The translations under genes and the position numbers were made by a program. From Maylandia zebra (Eukaryota > Chordata > Actinopteri > Cichliformes > Cichlidae), in assembly GCF_041146795.1 (NCBI RefSeq), contig NC_135167.1:9739954-9803953 (forward strand): a stretch of 64,000 nucleotides of DNA, written 5' to 3'. The notes under the pieces were generated by a model. It had not been told where the DNA came from and searched no databases. It saw only the letters and a program-made list of their open reading frames with translations. This document shows, in pieces, positions 27,421 to 37,287 of this stretch; the first letter of the stretch is position 1, and the number at the start of each line of letters is the position of its first letter.

Positions 27421-27598
27421 TTTCATGTAATTTCCCACTGCCTCTGAGATGGGTATTTTTGATATGGCTTTGTAAAATGGCTATTCCATTCCAGCTCCAT
27501 TCACTGGTAATAAACTTACAACCTATATTTCAGATTAAATGTCTTCAGCAAATGGAACCAGCCTCAGACGTCTCACAGCAGCGGGGGAAGATCGCTCC

Positions 27599-27611
27599 TG
27601 CTCCCTGGTGG
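27599..27611 (-). promoter_or_regulatory. CTCF-like motif (one mismatch), reverse
   Basis: On the minus strand CCACCAGGGAGCA, one base off the consensus CCASYAGRKGGCR. It lies 31 bases from a perfect match in the same orientation. Confidence 0.35.
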
Positions 27612-27641
27612 GGGCAAAGGGAACTGTTTCCCCTGTCTCTA

Positions 27642-27654
27642 TGCCCCCTGGTGG
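27642..27654 (-). promoter_or_regulatory. CTCF-like motif (perfect core), reverse
   Basis: On the minus strand CCACCAGGGGGCA, a full match to the CTCF core consensus, in a locally GC-rich patch. Occupancy is not shown. Confidence 0.5.
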
Positions 27655-28374
27655 CAAGGAACATAAAGTTCTGGAAGGTCTTCTCAATCCAGCTCTTGGC
27701 AGCAGTTTGTTATTTGTTGTATAAAGACTGTCCAAATGAACACCGGTAGCAGCCCTCTCATATGCAGAGCATCCCATCTAGCTGAGAGCTGCAAAGTACA
27801 CAGAGCTAGCACATAAGTTGACTGTCTTAAAGAGTTGCTGCTTTAGCCTACAGCAGTATTGGAAGCATTTAAAAGAGAGTGTTGTAACTATCAGCTCTGA
27901 CCAGAGGTGTGTGAGTGCAAGTAAAGAGGAGAAGAGAATGAAAATAAATGATTGTGAAAAAACAAAGCAAGGTACGCCGCAGGAAACGACGCCTAAAAAA
28001 GAACATAAAGGCAACAGAGGTTCAAGACAACACAATGTAATACTCCAAACGATATATTTATCACAAAATAGTTTCTAGACTTTGACAATAGGAGTCGGAT
28101 TTCTAGAGAAGTGTGCGTATTTGATTATGTGTGCCTGGCCCAGATGACAGACGTTGATGGACAGTAGTGCAGCGTCGCCTCATCCTGCTTACAGGTCCTC
28201 CTTCACCCTCGGACAGGCCAATCTGTGCACACACCAACACAGACACCACAGAACGCTTCTCAGTCACCATGCAGCCCATTTGTCACGTCAAACTGCTTCA
28301 GAAAGACACGGCGGTCAAGTTACAGAGGTAATTGTATCAAAGTGACCCCTATGCAATGGTCATAGATTGCTTAC

Positions 28375-28412
28375 TTTACAGAGAGGTGCTGTATCCTTGT
28401 TCATTGATAGAA
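28375..28412 (-). other. Splice-bounded 38-base segment, possible micro-exon
   Basis: Minus strand: a strong acceptor (tttcattctccttttag) ends at 28413 and a gtaagc donor begins at 28374. It would pair with the donor at 28502 downstream of the MGCNTS ORF. Spliced in the alternative frame of that exon it reads FLSMNKDTAPLCK. Purely structural evidence. Confidence 0.2.
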
Positions 28413-28537
28413 CTAAAAGGAGAATGAAAGGACATAGTCAGGTAATAACTAAAAATCTTAAAGGCAGATTATGAATAACATTTAAAGAAAAAATGTTCTT
28501 ACAAGAAGAAGAGTTAGGTTCGGTGTAAAGGTGGCGC

Positions 28538-28690
28538 TCAGCTGGAACTCTTCGTTTTTTCATCTTTTTCTTTTGTTCCATTCGTTTCCTCTGCAGGCGC
28601 CTGCTTGGTGGAAGTGGCAGTTTTCGGCCTGTCCTCTGGCTTTTCAGAAGGGTCAACCACTGTGACCCCCCTACTTGTGTTGCAGCCCAT
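28538..28690 (-). CDS. Candidate 50-residue acylated microprotein (MGCNTS...)
   Basis: ATG at 28690 in a fair Kozak context (aatcATGG), TGA stop at 28538-28540. The protein starts MGCNTSRGVTVVDPSEKPED and continues hydrophilic, rich in Lys, Glu, Thr and Ser, ending KTKSSS. Gly2-Cys3 is the usual signal for N-myristoylation plus palmitoylation, so membrane-anchored cytosolic location is inferred. The base composition is more GC-rich than its surroundings. A gtaaga donor lies 32 bases after the stop (exon edge 28503). I do not recognise the protein; it could be a real small gene, a first exon, or chance. Confidence 0.35.
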   Translation of the reverse strand: MGCNTSRGVTVVDPSEKPEDRPKTATSTKQAPAEETNGTKEKDEKTKSSS

Positions 28691-31600
28691 GATTTTTCAA
28701 AATTTGAGAGTGTGCAGCGTGTCGTTCAGCTGATGGTTGTCCACAGGAGTATGAAGTGTCAAAATCCTGGTCGTCACCTTAAAACTTGTGTGTTGTGGGC
28801 TCAGGTGCATTTGTTCTCCATGGCAACTATATGACTTCCTGTTGTGTTAACTTTGTTGGTTTATTTTACAGTCCTTTGTCTGTTGTATCACATTGCCTTT
28901 TTGCAAATACATCCCTAAGCGACAGTGGTTGAGAATTAACTCTGAAGCAAAACATGGTTACTGATAAACACTGAAGTGGGCTGTGTGTCAATCACACAGT
29001 AGCTATGGTTACTGACTTTTCCACAGTGGAAAAATTTGTGTTTTGATTCCCTTGGAGGAGTTTTAGCCATCGTCATTTCACAAAATCCAATTTACATCAA
29101 ACTTTATAGAGCAGAAAGAAACAGGTGTAAAAGTCAACAACTTGTGATCAGAAACGTTAGAATTTAAAAAAAAATCTTTTTTTTTTAGATATTGGATCTA
29201 TACATGACATGTTTCTGAATTATCTTTTTGTGAAGTGTCTTTCAAACTCTTTGAAAATTGGTTTAATTTACAGGTTAAAGTGGTTAATTTGCATTGTTGT
29301 AAAGTTTACAGTATTGTGATATGCTGGATGGTGCAGAGCAGGCTGTGGTGTGCACGGTCACTGGGAAGTTAAGAATGTCAAGGGTGGCCGACATTAAATT
29401 AAATTTAAGGGGATGATGCTGTTTAGATTCATTCACTAAATTTGACCTTATATACTAGCTTTATTGTGTCTAGGGGTTTGCTCATATCTTTCTATATTTA
29501 ACTGCCTAAATCCACAAAGACCAGTAAGCAACTGGTCCTATTCTGGACACAGTAAACTCTACTGGAGCTAACCACAGGAATTCTTACGTTACGTATTTCT
29601 AAGTTATTCCGTCGCTGAAGTGCTACAGCTGAGGGTTACCCCACCTTTGAAATCGCACGTTAACTCTTGATGTAACACAACATAACAAAAAGGAAAGAGG
29701 CAGTATATTGTGGTGCTATTCAGGAATAGCACAAATTAGTTACCAATTAAATTTTTCAAGGACGCAGATTAAATTAGCAAAATAAAAATCTCCACAAACA
29801 GAACTGCGGCTGAACTGAAATTTGAAAAATTCTATAGAAATAGAAAGGCATCTGTTCCATTGCCAAACCCTAGTTTTTTTACATGATGTTGCACTGGTTG
29901 GCAGTGTTTCTTGGAGGTTTCTGGTCCTCACTGGGTGAAATTGGTTGCAAAGAAGGCGCTGCACTGAACTGGTTGGGAAATAGACATTTTTCCTAGCAAC
30001 AGGTAGTTGACAGGATGTCACTGACTAATCTGTAGGCCTGCATGACTGGGATATTAGCAATCATTTTCCCAGCGACTGCCACTAACCTCCAACCATTTGC
30101 AATCAACTGAGGACTGCTCATTTCCCCCCTTCATGATGGGTTGTTTGCTGAGGGGTTCACTTGATCCCACATTATTAATTGTCATCAAGTTAAAATCTTG
30201 TGGTTAGTGGTCACGTGTCTTCAAAAGCTCGGTAATACCTACTTATTGTTAAACTCAGATTTAAAGAAACTTTGTTGCATCAGCAGATGATAATAAAGCC
30301 AACTTCTGTCAACTGACACATGTATCATTCTGCGCAATAAATCTCAAAAGCAAAACACTTTTCTGTTTGGAAAAGAGCTTTAATAAAATCACCATGCAGT
30401 TTTTGATTGATGTCCTGTTGAATCAGCTGTGATACTCAGTCTGTAATAAACGGTGGCTAAAACTGCTGACTGGATTTTTAAAGATTTATTGAGACTGAAT
30501 TTGTTTTAGCTTCTACATTTATGTTGACCAGTGCAAGTTTCTGCTACTGTAACAGCACTTTTCATTTATTATTTTTGCAACAGTCTTACTTTAGTTTATC
30601 CTCAATAGTTTTGCGATAAGTTGAATGTAAAAACAACTTTAAATTAATTTAGAGTGGTATGCATCAAACCCCTAGTATCACCAATATGCAGTCAGAATCA
30701 AATCACTTCAAACTTCAGTATTCATGCAAGTCATAGACTGGAGTTAATGTTAGTATGTACACTCAAAATTCCAAAAGTAAGTCAAACATAAAAAACAGAT
30801 CAGTCTAGTGAGAACAAATGAGTACATCCTCAAATTAATCACACAGGGCCTTCAAATATGGTGTCAGTTATTAGACTCTTCTTAGAGAGTAATAAGTCTT
30901 ATTTTAACCTCAGACATCCAGGGTTTGGTGTTCCCCAGTTAATTTAAATCAATAATTCTGCAAATCATCTAAAAAAAATCTTGTAGCTAAATTTAAAAAA
31001 ATAAATAGCTGCCAAATTGTCCATAATGGGTTGTCTCAGCAAATTATGCAAGTCTCCAAAGACCCCAAGCTTTCATCAGAGGATCTGCGGTGAACTCTTT
31101 GTGTTGTAAACAGTGCAAAAACTTGACCTGCATAACAGGAATGCCCAAAACAGCAAAGCTGTATTTTTATAGTTAACATAAAGGCAAAGACCAAGGCTAC
31201 TAAGGCACATCTAACATAGCCATGATAACAGTACGTGTGTGGATATATTATGGTTATGGGAATGCTTTGCTGCCTCTGGGACCTGGCAATTTGCAGTCAT
31301 ACAACTATGAAGTGAGAATGAAATTTAAAATATGCTTTAAGATAACCTTGAGTTGAAATCTTTCAACAGGACAGTGATGAGCATGCTGGAAAATCCACCA
31401 AAAATTGAGTTTAAAATGTTCATTGAAACATTTAAAATAAATAAAACATTTTGCATACATGTAAAGGTACCATGTTATTATTATTATGTGAGATTTAAGT
31501 CATTAAGATAACGAACTATAATTATATAAATGTTCTAATTATGCAAAAATGACTAAATCAAAATTTTGTTTTGTTATATTAGCTTCAGAGGCCTAAGTTA

Positions 31601-32086
31601 CACTTTTTTTAACAGAATTGTTAAATTTGTGCAGAAAAAAAACTTTTTGCCCAAATGTCTATTGGATGCATTTGTGGATACATTTATGTTTTCATATTAC
31701 TGTAAATATTAATTCCTGTGGATGCAGACAAACACTAACTAATCTGCCTTTTAGTTGCTAAAGTCCTGTCTCAGTCCTTTTTTTATCTAAGAAAAACTCA
31801 CTGGGCACTTTGCAGCCTTGTCTTTCTTTAAATTCATACAATATCATGAAGGACACTTCCATCAGGCAGCAACCCAGGATGACCAGTCTTCTATTACTGT
31901 GCTGGGGATAAAGTGGCTTATTCACAGACCTTCACACATGACTTATGGTATCAGAAAAAAATGGTTCCAAACAAAAGAGCCAAGCAACGGAAATTTAGTC
32001 CTTTGAGCTGACAGAGAATTTGTCAAGAAGTAAATGTGTGCTTTACTTCCATCGGAGTGGAGGTTAGGCCTGTTAGCTGGAATAAG
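28691..32086. other. Gene-free stretch downstream of the pocket-protein gene
   Basis: No gene seen. Contains the 3' UTR of the pocket-protein gene next to 32,086 (extent unknown) and a possible interspersed repeat at about 29,640-30,170. Confidence 0.4.
29640..30170. repeat. Possible teleost interspersed repeat
   Basis: Text such as caggaatagcacaaattagt, ttaaatttttcaaggacgca, gtttcttggaggtttctggt and cagcgactgccactaacctc resembles a dispersed fish repeat I recall, but no ends or coding motifs are defined. Weak call. Confidence 0.3.
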
Positions 32087-32287
32087 CTAGACCTGGTCCT
32101 GGTTCATTCTTGTAATGCGATCATTGAACACATTTCTCAGTCGTCTCTGCCAGGCTGACTGCCCATCCAAACGAAGCCTCTTGGCTGAGGATCCATCTCC
32201 TTCCTCATCTCTATCCAGTGATACCGCGTAGCATCGCATGTTTGGTGACCTGCCCGTTTTGATCATGTTGTTGATCTCACGCAGAAG
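32087..32287 (-). CDS. Pocket-protein terminal exon
   Basis: 66 codons and a TAG stop at 32087-32089. LLREINNMIKTGRSPN and AKRLRLDGQSAWQRRLRNVF match the p130 C-terminus (LREINSMIRTG, AKRICPENHSALLRRLQDV). It extends a few residues past the usual end. No poly(A) signal is obvious close by. Confidence 0.9.
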   Translation of the reverse strand, partial: LLREINNMIKTGRSPNMRCYAVSLDRDEEGDGSSAKRLRLDGQSAWQRRLRNVFNDRITRMNQDQV

Positions 32288-35200
32288 CTGTGAACAAAAG
32301 GAAAATAATATTCTACTGTGTGCGAGCAAAGTCAACCATTTTTATTCACTAAATCATTTCCAAAATAGGAATGTAAAATGTATTCAGCCTAGATTGTACC
32401 CCAACACACAAAATTTTTTAAGACGATCATGTGAAAACAAAAACACTATATCCACACACCTCTGGAGGACTTGAGTTGAAGTAGTAGCAGAGCCCAGTTC
32501 TGTGAGGGGAAGGGGTTTCTGTGTTGTATGGTGAAATGGAGATGGACGGGCTGTTGGACAGCTGATAACAGCGAGGAGATGCTTTCCACTGTCGAGGGTA
32601 TGGAGACAAAGGAGGGGTGTCTCGCTGGACAAGAAATGAAGTGTAAGCATTACATGGAAAATAAACATTTCCCATTTTTACTGAGTTCTTAGTTTTGTGA
32701 CGTCAGCTCAGAAAAAAGAAAAAATGTTCACTTACTAATGAGGTTTGAGCAAACTGTTTGGCAAAATGCTGCATCTTTGTCGTGTAGACCTGGTTGTAAA
32801 AATGGATGAGATTGCCCCGTTCCTCCTGCCCAGGTCTTGGATAATGTGTTGATGGTGTGTTGGGGGTTAGGATAGTGCTGCTGTGCTTTCCGGTATCTAT
32901 AATCAACAATATAATAAAAAGTTACTTATCACTGTGGAATTACTCTGGGATAATGGATATAATGCAGGTAAAATGTTGTAAGTGAATCATTTGGTAACTT
33001 GATGGGTGTCATTTTTCTTGTGCAATGAGGCATTGCTATGAGTTCTACCTCTGTATAGTACTTTATTTGGATCTAACACAACACATGCTGCATTCGTTTT
33101 CTTTAACTCTACCACCACCAGTGCCACTGTTTCCGAGCCACATAGCCAGCTAACAATACATGCGCATTTCTTTGCCCACAGTGGATTGCAAGCATGTGAG
33201 CATGCATTACACATATAAAGCTACGATGGCAGTGAGGGCAATGTGTAGTCCCATTTTCAATACTTATTGGGACGCATTATGTACATTACTGTAATTACAA
33301 GGCTATTTTGTAAGTGTGTTTTTTAAAACAGGTGTTCCATAATATTTAAAATATATGACTTTTTTATTTAAAAGCTTTCTTACTGATTTTTTTAATGGTA
33401 GAATTTTCCTCCATCCTTTCTGAAATCAGCACGTTTTTGCAGACCTGCAGATAGAAACGGTAAATGCTGAAACAAGTGCTTTGAGTTGTTACTGTCAACC
33501 TGCTAACCTCCTTGCAAGACTGAAATGCTCATGTAAAGCAGGTATAATGATATTGTCACAGTTATTTAAAAAATGTACCTGTTAACATTAAAACATTTGA
33601 TGATAAACACAAAACAGAATGTCGCTAAAACTGATGGAATCTTGGAATAAGTGGGCCCAGCTGATACACGTTTCAACCTGTATCGCTATATTTTGTTAAT
33701 TCACAGCTGTATACTAAAGACAGCAAAAAATAAAAACCAAAATAAAAGAAACTTACACTTTTGTTGGCACGTGGCTGTGACTTGTAGCATTTCATTATCT
33801 GTTTGAAGGGTATCTCCATCTTGGTAATCTGTAAAGGCAAATGCCACCACTTAACTGCTGAGTATGTGTTTTCCAATGAAGTCCATGCATTACCAACATG
33901 GATTCTTTTTAGGATTACAAATACAGTTTTCCTTTAATTTCATGTCAGTGAAAAGCGATAAAAACTTTTTCAGCTGTCAAGTGCCCTCACAACAGTCTTT
34001 AATTTTATTTAAACACCAAGTAGTTCTTTTCCATAAAACTGTAAATCTGTAAACCTCCCTGAAGGTTTTACTTCTCCGTGGTCAGGGTGGACTCAATTTG
34101 GGGCAGGTGTCCAACATCAGAGGTCTAAGAAGTCTGGCCATTCTGATTTACTGTGGCTTTGATTTACTGCACCGTCTCTCTGTTTGCTGTTCTCCCTACC
34201 TACATCTTGCTGGTACTGCATTAGTCATCATCTGCAAAATGCTGGTATATCTTAGCCCACCCTGAACATTTAAATGTATTCCTCACTCCCTAAGAATTGT
34301 TTAAAGTTTATTATTCATCTTCTCTGAGACAACCACTTGCATTTTCCAGTTGCATTGTCTTGCATTATTTTAGCAGATTCTGGTGGGTTTTAATAGTATC
34401 TTTTAAAACCCACCTTTGCTATGATGTAGATAGCACACATGAGCAGTTGGTCCAGGTGACGGTCTTCCATTAGACAAGAGCAGTGGACCAAGGAATACTC
34501 AAAGCAGGTCCAGATCTTTAATCGCAGCTCATCAGATATTTCCAGCGTGGAACACAGCTCCCTCAGACGCTTGGCCATCAAGCTGTAAACCTGAGATAAA
34601 GACAGACATGACCACACTAAACATGCCATATAACAACAATGGCAACTGGACGCATGATATAGAACTGACCTTCCGAGCAAACAGATGGAGGGAGCTGCAT
34701 CTCTCTTGTCTGTTTATAGCTGATGGGGAACACTGCTGCTCTGTCCTGGCTGAGTGGTTCATCCCCAAACTGACATCTACTGGCAAAAATAGTTTACCAC
34801 TCAATCTATAGTAATAGTGTAAACAGTTTGCAGGGAATGGTTTTATTTAAAATGAGTCTTTAGTGCACTGTGTTAATACCTCTCGGCACACCTGGATCCG
34901 TTTGCATTGGACCTTCAAGCCTATTTGGATGCATTACCTACATTTGACACAAGGCAAAACTCTCATTAAAACCCGAACTGCTCAAAGAAAAATTTAATTG
35001 CTTTGGATATGTTATAAAATTTCCAAATATTGATCATTTATGATGTCAGGCAAAGAGTATTTGTGTTATTCCAAACCTGCTGGCAGGTGGGCATATGGCC
35101 CTCGTTGGGTGTGATTTCATCCCACAGTGGTGAGTCGCTGATCCAAGCCAAGTTCTCCAAAACCTTTTCTTCCACTTGGATGAGGTGTGTGACCACATAG

Positions 35201-36637
35201 TGAGGCAAGCCTGACCCAACCCGCCAAACAGGCTCAATCACCTGTGAGAACAAAGAAAAACAAAAGAGGGAGCATTCAAATCACAGACTAAATGTTACTG
35301 TATCACTAAGTGTACAGTATATGGCAAAAACAAAGTACCTTCCAAAAGTGGTATGGTTCCAGTTTGAGGATCTGAAGGAGCAGCGGGAAGTCACATGGTA
35401 AGCTGTTTGAGGTTACAGCGATCTCCAAGCAACAGGCCACCAGACAGCGCTGGAAAAGATCATGCTCCAAGATGCCCTGCATCAAACACACCTGTTTTAC
35501 ATGCATTACAAGCACCAGCTGCTTTACTTCAAAGATGACTCAAAATAAATAAAATACATAAGTTATGAGATCACAGGTGCTGTGAGACATTTATCTGTGA
35601 CTGCTCAGTTAATATGGTCAAAGCTCAGTTCCATCTTTGGCCACCAGATGGCGTGCACTTACTGAGATGTCACTGAAGCCCAGCCTTTTCCTCTCTTGAC
35701 TGATCAGGCTCTCCAAGATTCTGTGATACCAAACCCCTGCCTCGTAGCAGCACTTTGCTGCCAACTCTGTGAACAATATTAGATAGATTATTTTTTGGCA
35801 CGTATCAACAACCCGGGCTTTATTCCAGAATTTCACACCTGCTATCAAAAGACAGCCTGCTCTCTAATCATAAGAATTTCGGCTATCAACCAGATACACG
35901 CTGAAGGCCACATTCCACTGTAAAATCATCACTGTACCTTTGGTCTTCTCATTTCCCTCGTCATCCCTGTAATGCTGTAGAAACATTTGCAGCATGCATT
36001 TCAGTCTTGTTTCAATCGCCTCAGTCGAATCTCTGGAGCAAGCCCTGAATCCAAGGCATCGTCACAGAAATTTGAGCAGCACAAAAGGAAATGGAAAATG
36101 TAATTCAACAATATTCTGCCATTGGCATAAAGTGGAGGTGTAAGTTCTAAACTGTAAATGAAATGCCACACGTGTGTTTTTTAAAGCTCTTGCTTACAAC
36201 AGTAGAAACTATATTAAAGAATTCCCAGTACAGAAACTTTATCAGCTCTGTGTGCTTACACATTATTGATCTTGACCACACCCTCAGTGCCTTTTAGCAA
36301 AACACCAGATGTTAACTACACTATGTAGCTGTTAAATTGATCTAGCCACATTTGTACAGTGTGTGAGGCAGACTGATGAAAGATCTGAGGCGCGTTGTGC
36401 TTTATTGCAGCTATTAGTGCTGCGAGTATCAGTATCAGGTTGACATACACACAGCCTACACAGATAAACACTGTGTGAGTCAGTAATGCTTTGTAACTGC
36501 AGGGCTAACCTCAACATTGCGATCAGACAGTCACTAGGGCCAAACCTTGGCTTTCCCACAATCCCCTGTGGCACAGTTGCCATGGTGACCTCCTCACTCA
36601 CACAGGATGAGAGTCAGAGCAGGAATCAAATGGACAC
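32087..36637 (-). CDS. Pocket-only RBL2/p130-like protein (13 exons)
   Basis: Retinoblastoma-family pocket protein; relatives bind E2F/DP and LxCxE partners and repress cell-cycle genes. Exons: 36510-36637 (ATG at 36583), 35938-36044, 35663-35766, 35339-35476, 35077-35241, 34880-34937, 34670-34779, 34414-34590, 33757-33828, 33384-33444, 32736-32896, 32460-32624, 32087-32287. All borders are GT-AG and phases agree throughout, giving 530 residues. Pocket A (about residues 10-200), a short spacer (about 200-252), pocket B (about 253-408) and a C-terminal region follow the p130 order. CSRDSTEAI, LREINNMIKTG and CYYFNSSP resemble p130 more than p107. The p130 N-terminal domain (about 400 residues) is absent: I found no N-terminal exon between here and chd9, and two in-frame TGA codons precede the CACCATGG start. 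It is therefore a truncated paralog, a shortened gene, or less likely a gene with missed distant exons. No coding lesion is seen, so I do not call it a pseudogene. Confidence 0.82.
32460..32624 (-). CDS. Pocket-protein exon 12 (C-terminal region)
   Basis: 55 codons. RDTPPLSPYP, SISISPYNTETPSPHR and CYYFNSSPPE parallel APPLSPYP, VYISPHK and YYFSNSPSK. Several SP/TP sites are possible CDK targets. Confidence 0.87.
32736..32896 (-). CDS. Pocket-protein exon 11 (LxCxE cleft)
   Basis: EERGNLIHFYNQVYTTKMQH matches EERGDLIQFYNNIYIKQIKT of p130. The Tyr-Asn pair that contacts LxCxE peptides in pRb (Y756-N757) is retained. Confidence 0.9.
33384..33444 (-). CDS. Pocket-protein exon 10 (pocket B, micro-exon)
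   Basis: 61-base exon encoding VCKNVLISERMEENSTIKKI, corresponding to VYRSVLIKG of p130. It supplies the one extra base needed to keep exon 11 in frame, which supports it despite weak identity. Confidence 0.7.
33757..33828 (-). CDS. Pocket-protein exon 9 (pocket B)
   Basis: 24 codons, ITKMEIPFKQIMKCYKSQPR plus ANKS, matching VTKEDKSFQNIMRCYRTQPQ of p130. Donor AGT|gtaagt. Confidence 0.9.
34414..34590 (-). CDS. Pocket-protein exon 8 (pocket B)
   Basis: 59 codons. VYSLMAKRLRELCSTLEISD, LRLKIWTCFEYSLVHC and DRHLDQLLMCAIYIIAK: the most conserved pocket B segment of RBL1/RBL2. Confidence 0.94.
34670..34779 (-). CDS. Pocket-protein exon 7 (end of spacer)
   Basis: Ends INRQERCSSLHLFARK, matching NRPRKTSSLSLFFRK immediately before pocket B of p130. 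The acceptor is ttgccag|TA; an upstream tatag would break the frame. No RRLF-type cyclin-binding motif is present. Confidence 0.72.
34880..34937 (-). CDS. Pocket-protein exon 6 (start of spacer)
   Basis: VMHPNRLEGPMQTDPGVPR resembles VMPPQNLERADE of p130 at the same exon boundary. Two donors fit the phase: gtatta (exon start 34880) or gtgtgc (34892). Short, so support is mainly phase and position. Confidence 0.6.
35077..35241 (-). CDS. Pocket-protein exon 5 (end of pocket A)
   Basis: 55 codons. HYVVTHLIQVEEKVLENLAW and MPTCQQ match VVKHLNQIEEQILDHLAW and VPTCEE of p130. Confidence 0.9.
35339..35476 (-). CDS. Pocket-protein exon 4 (pocket A)
   Basis: 46 codons. GILEHDLFQRCLVACCLEI is the conserved pocket A helix (HRSLLACCLE in p107/p130), and LEPYHFWK matches PLYHFYK. 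Confidence 0.9.
35641..35653 (+). promoter_or_regulatory. CTCF-like motif (perfect core), forward
   Basis: CCACCAGATGGCG matches the CTCF core consensus fully. It sits 10 bases inside the intron after pocket-protein exon 3 and points away from the reverse sites at 27.6 kb. Confidence 0.5.
35663..35766 (-). CDS. Pocket-protein exon 3 (pocket A)
   Basis: Contains WYHRILESLISQERKRLGFS, matching YYKVLESVIEQEQKRLGDMD of p130. The donor is TCA|gtaagt; a CTCF-like motif lies just inside the following intron. Confidence 0.88.
35938..36044 (-). CDS. Pocket-protein exon 2 (pocket A)
   Basis: ACSRDSTEAIETRLKCMLQM aligns with TCSRDPTQAIANRLKEMFEI of p130. Acceptor gattcag|G, donor G|gtacag, phase 1. 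Confidence 0.85.
36510..36637 (-). CDS. Pocket-protein exon 1: 5' UTR and start codon
   Basis: Acceptor atgtttag after a pyrimidine tract ends at 36638, so a 5' UTR exon should exist upstream. From the acceptor the frame contains two TGA codons before ATG (36583) in the context gtcaccATGG. Coding part: MATVPQGIVGKPRFGPSDCL then IAML, with a split R codon at the donor. GPSD...IAMLR aligns with the start of pocket A (APSEKLEQILR in p130). The residues before GPSD resemble nothing I know. Confidence 0.65.
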
Positions 36638-37287
36638 CTAAACATGGAGTGAAAAAAATACACATTTTGTTTACAAACTAGAGGTAACTTTGCATGAATC
36701 ATAATTGAAAATATTAGCTTGTACGAGGACCTGAGGCATAGGCAGACTAAGCAGCTGCTTATCACACACCAGATAACTGCATCATCATCAGTGTCAACTA
36801 ATCATTTTCATTCTAAATGGCTCAACGTGGTTCTCTATTGGACGGTGTGCTGGCAGACCATAGCGAGCTGCAGTGAGTGTGTTTTGCCACAGGGAGGCAG
36901 TGTCCAACATTTGTGGTACAATCAATGTGTGTGCGACTCTTGCTTGCGCTGTTGTTGGTCTGTGCAAGTCACGATGTTACAACATACAAAGTACTGAAGG
37001 AAAACCAAGTGTTAGAAATATTCAAAAGCGTCCACTGCAGACCCTTGTCTGCTTCAATTCTGTATTTTTGAGCTTTGATGAATTTTGGCACTTTTACTGT
37101 TCCACTTTCACCCCCATTCTTTTCCAGTTGGCTTGTCCACCAATCAGCAATCACCTTACATCCAGTTGAGCTACTTACTATTTTAGAGGATCATGTTTGC
37201 ATAGGTTAAAAACCCCTCACTGTAGGCAAATAACTAGAAAAATACACGCAACCTTTTGACAACGACTAACCTAAAAGCAACTGAACG

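Larger units (their letters stand above)
25013..28374. other. Gene-free stretch with enhancer-like block and CTCF-like motifs
   Basis: No supported gene. Contains the candidate regulatory block at 26,940-27,420 and the two CTCF-like sites at 27,599-27,654. An 11-base stem (ctgtgattttt / aaaaatcacag) lies at 26,424-26,455. Confidence 0.4.

Noticed and set aside
27535..27777. 80-codon minus-strand ORF beginning MGCSAYERAATG
   Set aside because: No family resemblance and a plus-strand frame of similar length overlaps it; the openness is explained by local GC content. The CTCF-like motifs explain the patch better.
29740..30021. 93-codon minus-strand open frame
   Set aside because: Lies in sequence resembling a dispersed repeat; no start context or domain.
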